64,000 nt of DNA from positions 363,796 to 427,795 of the forward strand of contig JASKMD010000027.1 in NCBI GenBank assembly GCA_030144725.1. Direction: 5' to 3'. A program made the position numbers and the translations under genes. This stretch comes from Haematococcus lacustris (lineage: Eukaryota > Chlorophyta > Chlorophyceae > Chlamydomonadales > Haematococcaceae). Positions 59,203-64,000 of the stretch are shown here, piece by piece; positions within the stretch are counted from its first letter, which is position 1; the number at the start of each line of letters is the position of its first letter. The notes under the pieces were generated by a model. That model was not told where the DNA came from, made no database searches, and saw only the letters and a program-made list of their open reading frames with translations.

Positions 59203-61173
59203 GATGTTGCCCAACTGCCTAGTGCACAACATGTTGGGACTGACAAGATGTCACCGGACTTGGTGGATTTCTTGATCAAGAGTGGATGTAAGATCCCTCT
59301 CTCTTGTGCACCACTTGTTTCCCTACTCCGCTTCTCCGGCCATGCTTGCGTAGCTGGCTCATCCCCGCAGGGCAAGCTACGTTTAATGATGCCCGCCAAG
59401 GTGCAGGGTGATGTGCGCTGCAAGGTGCTCGTTGACACGGGTGCTACTGAGTCATTTGTGGATGCTTCTTTTGCTGACAAACTGGGGGCCCCCGTGCGTC
59501 ACCAGGATACGATGCGCATCCGTGTGGCAAATGGTCACAATGCAGTCATCACCTCACAAGCTTTACTACATCTATGGCTCTACCCTGCCCCATGTGAGCA
59601 ACTGTGGTTGATGAAGATGCCTGACCTGCTGTGTGGTGTGGATGTCATACTGGGTAATGACTGGCTGGACGACCACCAAGCTGTGCTAGATTATGGATCA
59701 CGGAAGTGCACCATTGTCAGTGGCATAAACAAGCATGAGCTCACCGGAGAGGTGCTTGCAGCCATGCCGCCCATGCACGCTGAAGTGCCCAAGCTGACTG
59801 CTGCTGCCCTAGGTCAAGCGGAAGCTGAGTTGTTCTTGTCTGCCAATGAGGCTGAGGCTTTGCTGAACCAAGGTGCCCGTGCCTTTGTCGCCTTGGTGCA
59901 ATCTGTGCATATGGACGCCATTGCGCATGGTGCGGTGCTGGCTGCGCTCCAGGAAACGGATGTGCCTCCTCATGTTACTGTCAGGCTGCAAGCCTTGCTT
60001 GACAAGTATAGCTCTATTTTTGCTGAGTTTACAGAACTCCCACCTGACCGTGGTGTGGGACACAGCATCAAACTGAAACCTAATGAGCCTATACCACACA
60101 GCCGGCCATACAAGCTAAGTCCCATTGAGCAAGCTGAGCTGGCAAAGCGCATACCGGAGTACATTGCTAAAGGTTGGATTGAGCCTAGTGACTCCCCTTA
60201 CTCCTCACCGCTGCTGTTTGTGGAAAAGAATGATGGCACACTACGCATGTGTGTGGATTTCAGGGCGCTCAACAAGATCACTGTGCGTGACAGGTTTCCA
60301 CTGCCGCTCATCGATGACCTGTTTGACAAGCTGCAGGGATGCACTCTTTTCAGCAGCATGGATTTGCAGAGCGGCTACCATCAGATCCTGATCCCAGCTG
60401 AGGACGTACCCAAGACCGCTTTCAGCACCCCCACCGGACATTACCAATACAAGGTATTGTGCTTTGGCCTGACTAATGCACCAGCCACCTTTCAACGCGT
60501 CATGAACAACATCTTCCATGACCTGCTGGGCAAGTCTGTGCTGGTGTACTTGGATGACATCCTCATCATGTCACGATCATTGGAAGAGCATTTCATGCAT
60601 CTAGAGCAGGTGCTACAACGGTTGCATATGCACAAACTGTTTGCACGCTTGTCAAAGTGCTCTTTTCTGCGGGCCATGCTGAAGTTTCTAGGCCACATAG
60701 TTGGCAAAGATGGCATTGCTGTTGATCCAGCCAATGTTGAGGCCATTCACAGCTGGCCTGTGCCCAGAACCCTGCTTGCTCTACAAGGGTTCTTGGGGGC
60801 TGCCAACTATGTGCGCCGCTTTGTGTTAGGGTTCAGCATGCTGGCTGCGCCACTCACAGATCTGGTGGGCCATGAAGCCAAGGATTTTGACTGGCAGGCC
60901 TGGAACCCCGAGACCTTAGCTGCATTCCAAGCATTGAAGCATGCTATTGCCCAAGTACCCATGCTTAAGCTACCTGATCACACGCGCCCATTTGAAGTGT
61001 GCTGCGATGCGTACTTGCTGGGTGTGGGGGCTGTGTTGCTGCAAGATGACCACCCAGTGGCATACATGAGCAGGAAGTTCTCGGCAGCAGAGTGCAACTA
61101 CACCACGGGAGAGCAGGAGCTGCTGGCACTGGTGACGGCATGCAAAGTATGGCGCTGCTATCTTGAAGGTGTG
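59203..61173 (+). pseudogene. pol: Element A pol: protease, reverse transcriptase, RNase H (truncated by element C)
   Basis: The frame is open directly after the gag TAG; the first ATG is 59248. The protease has VLVDTGATESFVDASF (DTGA) and VILGNDWL. The RT shows [36 protein letters not shown] and the catalytic YLDDILIM near 60550. RNase H begins FEVCCDAYLLGVGAVLL and [12 protein letters not shown] and stops at CYLEGV, where element C is inserted after GTG 61171-61173. Integrase is outside the window. No internal stop or shift is seen, so this pol was intact before insertion. Confidence 0.94.
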
Positions 61174-61672
61174 TGTAACGGGACTCGGAGGTGCATTGGT
61201 TCTTACATTCTTGATATCTGCTGGTTCACTACTTGTAACGGAGCTGAGACCAGGGAGCCTGTGAGGGCGGGAGAGCGAGACAGGACCCGGGGTCAGATAG
61301 AGTTCTGAGCCAAGGTTACAACAAAGCAGAGATGACAAACAGAGCACGGCTTACCTGTGAGGGCGGGAGAGCGAGACAGGACCCGGGGTCAGATAGAGTT
61401 CTGAGCCAAGGTACCTGTCTCTGCCCTCACAGAGCCTTAAGTACTCAAAACCATTCACATTCTTAGTCATCCACGTGTAAAGGAAAAAGGTGTACGTAAA
61501 CTGTGAACTTCTGTGCTCGGTGCATCCGCCTAGGTTCGGAGCACCTTGCACAGAGAACAACAAAAGCATCCTACTGTAAGAAAAGAACAAGTACTCAGTT
61601 CGCTAAAGATCAGACATGCAAGTCAGTTTAAAAGATGCAAGCCGCCCATGCTGCGCATGTCCATTACATTCA
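61174..61672 (-). repeat. Element C 3' LTR (499 bp)
   Basis: On the minus strand it begins TGAATGTAATGG next to the polypurine tract and ends CCGTTACA. It contains a duplicated segment of about 59 bp with a 96-bp period (starting CCTGTGAGGGCGGGAG at 61258 and 61354). The second LTR is outside the window, so the ends rest on the TG...CA termini, the polypurine tract and the break in element A. Confidence 0.8.
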
Positions 61673-61690
61673 CCCCCCCTGGAAAAAAGA
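61673..61690 (-). other. Element C polypurine tract
   Basis: Minus-strand CCAGGGGGGG directly abuts the LTR start TGAATG, as expected for the plus-strand primer. Confidence 0.8.
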
Positions 61691-61709
61691 TGTTTAGCCT
61701 CTAAACATG

Positions 61710-64000
61710 CTACCTGCGCTTCTTGGGAGCCTTAGCTTGCTTGCACTGATGACAAAGCCAGGCACCACGAGGCACAGAACGAAGTGGGGGTGACAGGCAC
61801 GTGATGTGAAAACCCTTGTCGCATTGATCACAAAGCAACATCGGAGGCCGCGGTGAACGGCTGGCGCAGACTTGGCAGGCAGGGTCGTCGTCAACTGGGG
61901 CATGGTGGCGGGCGGTGTAATCCCGGATCAAGGCGGCGACCGCGTCCTGCTGCGCGAGTGCTGGGCCCCACTCCCAGGAGTTGAAGGAGTCGTCGTAGCC
62001 AGCCCACTTGATGAGGTACTGAAAGGCGTGCTGCGCGTCGTTCCAGCGACGACCCAGGATGGCTTCCACCGTGAAGTAAGCCTCTCCGTCGATGATCACG
62101 GGCGAAGGCTGAAGCTCCACGGCGCGCTCAGGGAAAGAGGAGGAGGAAAGATAGGGCCGTAGGCGGCTGATGTGGAAGGTGGGGAGGATACGCATGGAGG
62201 AAGGAAGGTCGAGCTTGTAGGAGACCGGGGAGTGCTTGGCCAGGACCTTGAAAGGCCCCACAAAGCGAGGCTGGAGCTTGGCGCTGTTGACAGCAGTCTG
62301 CAGGTTCAGGTTGGCACAGCTGAGCAGCACCAGATCACCGACCTCAAACTCGTCATGGCGGCGGTGCTGGTCAGCATGCAGCTTCTGGGTGTCAATGGAG
62401 CGCTGCAGGGCTGAGCGAGCGGCGGTAAGGTTGTTGCGCATGGAGGTGACGAAGTCCTCAGCTGCCTGGCTGGGCACAAGGGTGGGAGGGGGGAGCAAGA
62501 GAGCAGAGGGTGTGGTGGGGTGTTGGCCGTAGTTGAGGTAGAAGGGGGTGAAGCCAGTGCCAGCGTGCTCAGAGCTGTTGTAGGCAAACTCCACGGCTGC
62601 AAGGTGCTGGTCCCAATCAGACTTGTGGTCGTTGACGTAGGGCCTCAGCATGTCCTCCACGGTGCGGTTGGCGCGTTCTGTCTGGCCGTCGGTCTGGGGG
62701 TGGTAGGCAGAGGAGAGGAGGAGCCGGGTGCCGGTGAGGTGGAAGAGGGAGGTCCAGAAGTCAGATGTGAACTTGGGGTCACGGTCAGAGATGATGGCCT
62801 CCGGCAGGCCGTGGTGCTTGAAGATGTGGTCAAAGAAGAGGCGGGCGGTGTCGTGAGCGGTGGCGGTGGTGGTGGTGGGGATGAGGTGGATCATCTTGCT
62901 GAGCTTGTCGACGATGGTGAAGATCATGGTGTGGCCGCGGGGAGTGGCTGGAAGGGGCCCAATGAAGTCCATGCTGACCTGCTGCCAATTGCGGGAGGGG
63001 ATGGGGAGGGGCTGTAGCAGGCCAGGGGGCAGCTGGTTGGTGGCCTTGTTGCGCTGGCACTTGTCGCATGTGCGCACGTACTCCTGGACGGTCTTGTGCA
63101 TCTGCGGCCAATAGAAGTGACGCTGCAGCCGCTCCAGAGTCTTGGCACGCCCTAGGTGGGCAGCGGTGTGGGCGTCATGAGCTTCATGCAACAGCTGGGC
63201 GCGGAGAGGGGAGGAGGGGATGTAGAGGCGGGGAGGGGTGGAGGTGGTGTAGAGGCGGCCTTCAATGACCTGCAGGTGGGTAGGGCTGGAGGGTGAAGGG
63301 GGGGAGAGGACCTGGGACAGGGCTGCTTGGTAGGCCGGGTCCTCGGGCGCATGGCGGTCAAAGGTGGAGAAGAAGGAGGGGTCAGGGTCAACGATGGAGA
63401 GGGCGGTGAGTTGGTGGTCAGGGCGACGGGAGAGGGCGTCCGGCACGGTGTGGTGCTTGCCAGCCTTGTGCACAAAGGTGATGTCGAACTCCGCAAGGCG
63501 CTGGGTCCACCGCATCTGGCGCCCGGTGAGGTTGGACTGGGTGAGCACATGGGTGGTGGCGCTGTTGTCAGTCTCCACAATGAAGGGACGACCCAGTAGG
63601 TAGTGGCGCCAGGTGGTGAGGGCATGGAGCACAGCCAGGAGCTCACGCTCATGGGCTGGGTAGTTGACCTGAGCCGGGTTGAGCTTGCGGCTCTCGTAGG
63701 CCACCACGTACTCGGCGCCGGAGGAGTCCAATTGGGTGAGAACGGCACCAATGGCAAAGAGGGAGGCGTCAGTCTTGACAGTGAAGGGGAGGGAGAAGTC
63801 AGGGGGACGCACGACGGGGGAGCTGGCCATGGCTGCCTTGATGTCGGCAAAGGCACGCTGCTCAGCCTCGCCCCAACGCCATGGCTGCTCATCACGCAGC
63901 AGGTCGGTGAGAGGGAGAACACGGTGGGCATGGTGGTGTAGGAGACGCCGGTAGTAGTTGGCGGTGCCGAGGAACGACCGTAGCTGGTGCTTGTCCTGTG
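61710..64000 (-). CDS. pol: Element C pol (partial): RT thumb, RNase H, integrase, chromodomain, PHD finger
   Basis: Open from the window edge to the stop at 61710. It begins inside the RT thumb (FLGTANYYRRLL ... PLTDLLR). RNase H has FTVKTDASLFAIGAVL, ERELLAVLHAL and IVETDNSAT. The integrase has the HHCC domain (HEAHDAHTAAHLG ... CDKCQRNK), VSMDFIGPL, ISDRDPKFTSDFW and TDGQTERANR, then the GPY/F module LQPRFVGPFKVL. A chromodomain follows (AYFTVEAILGRR ... YLIKWAGYDDSFNSWEW). After it comes a C-terminal PHD finger: CQVC, LLCDQCDKGFHITCL, AWLCHQC (C4HC3). No lesion is visible, so this may be an active copy. A chromodomain-PHD tandem would read two chromatin marks. Confidence 0.94.
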   Translation of the reverse strand, partial: QDKHQLRSFLGTANYYRRLLHHHAHRVLPLTDLLRDEQPWRWGEAEQRAFADIKAAMASSPVVRPPDFSLPFTVKTDASLFAIGAVLTQLDSSGAEYVVAYESRKLNPAQVNYPAHERELLAVLHALTTWRHYLLGRPFIVETDNSATTHVLTQSNLTGRQMRWTQRLAEFDITFVHKAGKHHTVPDALSRRPDHQLTALSIVDPDPSFFSTFDRHAPEDPAYQAALSQVLSPPSPSSPTHLQVIEGRLYTTSTPPRLYIPSSPLRAQLLHEAHDAHTAAHLGRAKTLERLQRHFYWPQMHKTVQEYVRTCDKCQRNKATNQLPPGLLQPLPIPSRNWQQVSMDFIGPLPATPRGHTMIFTIVDKLSKMIHLIPTTTTATAHDTARLFFDHIFKHHGLPEAIISDRDPKFTSDFWTSLFHLTGTRLLLSSAYHPQTDGQTERANRTVEDMLRPYVNDHKSDWDQHLAAVEFAYNSSEHAGTGFTPFYLNYGQHPTTPSALLLPPPTLVPSQAAEDFVTSMRNNLTAARSALQRSIDTQKLHADQHRRHDEFEVGDLVLLSCANLNLQTAVNSAKLQPRFVGPFKVLAKHSPVSYKLDLPSSMRILPTFHISRLRPYLSSSSFPERAVELQPSPVIIDGEAYFTVEAILGRRWNDAQHAFQYLIKWAGYDDSFNSWEWGPALAQQDAVAALIRDYTARHHAPVDDDPACQVCASRSPRPPMLLCDQCDKGFHITCLSPPLRSVPRGAWLCHQCKQAKAPKKRR

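Larger units (their letters stand above)
23744..61173 (+). mobile_element. Element A: Ty3/gypsy retrotransposon broken by three large insertions
   Basis: Gag and pol of one Ty3/gypsy element can be followed through 24616-25182, 31075-31501 and 58952-61173. Frame is kept across each gap when the insert and one target duplication are removed. The order gag, protease, RT, RNase H is seen; integrase and the 3' LTR lie beyond element C, outside the window. The left edge is tentative: a likely LTR start TGTCGCAC at 23744 abuts the end of LINE similarity, but no second LTR is available for comparison. Confidence 0.85.
61174..64000 (-). mobile_element. Element C: chromovirus on the minus strand, 3' part only
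   Basis: The 3' LTR, polypurine tract, and pol from RT thumb to C-terminus are present on the minus strand. The element continues beyond the window. Its edge with element A is at 61173/61174; GTGTG (61169-61173) is the probable 5-bp target duplication, but the other side is not visible. Confidence 0.92.

Noticed and set aside
62520..63017. Plus-strand ORFs opposite element C pol
   Set aside because: Antisense shadows of a clear integrase/RNase H coding strand.

Overview
No ordinary host gene is visible in this window. It is repeat-rich eukaryotic DNA: a tandem satellite-like array followed by a deep stack of nested transposable elements. A green alga (Chlorophyta, volvocalean type) is the most likely source. 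The GC is high, there are several Ty3/gypsy elements (at least two with chromodomains), and one LINE has the cysteine protease + APE + RT + RNase H + restriction-like endonuclease layout that I know only from the Dualen/RandI clade first described in Chlamydomonas. That assignment is inference; no rRNA, tRNA or host marker gene is present.

Region 1 (1-22884) holds eight head-to-tail copies of a 2,620-bp unit (one is 2,619 bp). Each carries a broken APE-type LINE endonuclease and an upstream low-complexity ORF. All copies share the same lesions, so an already dead LINE fragment was amplified. Only the first copy carries a 1,545-bp pogo-like DNA transposon with a TA duplication. The array runs into a 500-N gap (22885-23384). 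Beyond the gap lies a diverged fragment of the same LINE in opposite orientation (to about 23748).

Region 2 (about 23744-61173) is one Ty3/gypsy retrotransposon, element A. Its gag is in three pieces and its pol ends inside RNase H. The breaks are: (i) a 5,890-bp CACTA-like element (25183-31072) with arrays of the palindrome CTACAGTACTGTAG towards both ends; (ii) a chromovirus, element B (31502-58946, 286-bp LTRs, CATTG target duplication); (iii) a minus-strand chromovirus, element C (61174 to the window end). Element B is itself broken by a full-length Dualen-like LINE in its 5' LTR (31663-42889, 13-bp target duplication), a 2,417-bp DNA transposon in the RT (47461-49877, 7-bp duplication), a 345-bp foldback MITE (51208-51552, 2-bp duplication) and a second CACTA-like element in the integrase (52299-57226, 2-bp duplication). 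That last element carries arrays of a different near-palindrome, CATCTGTGCAGATG, and contains a 1,034-bp PIF/Harbinger-like element. At every insertion in A and B where both junctions fall in coding sequence, removing the insert plus one target duplication rejoins the reading frame, so the boundaries are well supported.

How the parts work together: A, B and C would each encode Gag, protease, RT, RNase H and integrase, with chromodomains in B and C and an extra PHD finger in C. The LINE encodes an N-terminal repeat-rich protein, a 2A-type ribosome-skipping motif, and then a Josephin-like protease, APE endonuclease, RT, PHD finger, RNase H and restriction-like endonuclease. The CACTA-like, pogo-like, 2.4-kb and Harbinger-like elements show no intact transposase and look non-autonomous.
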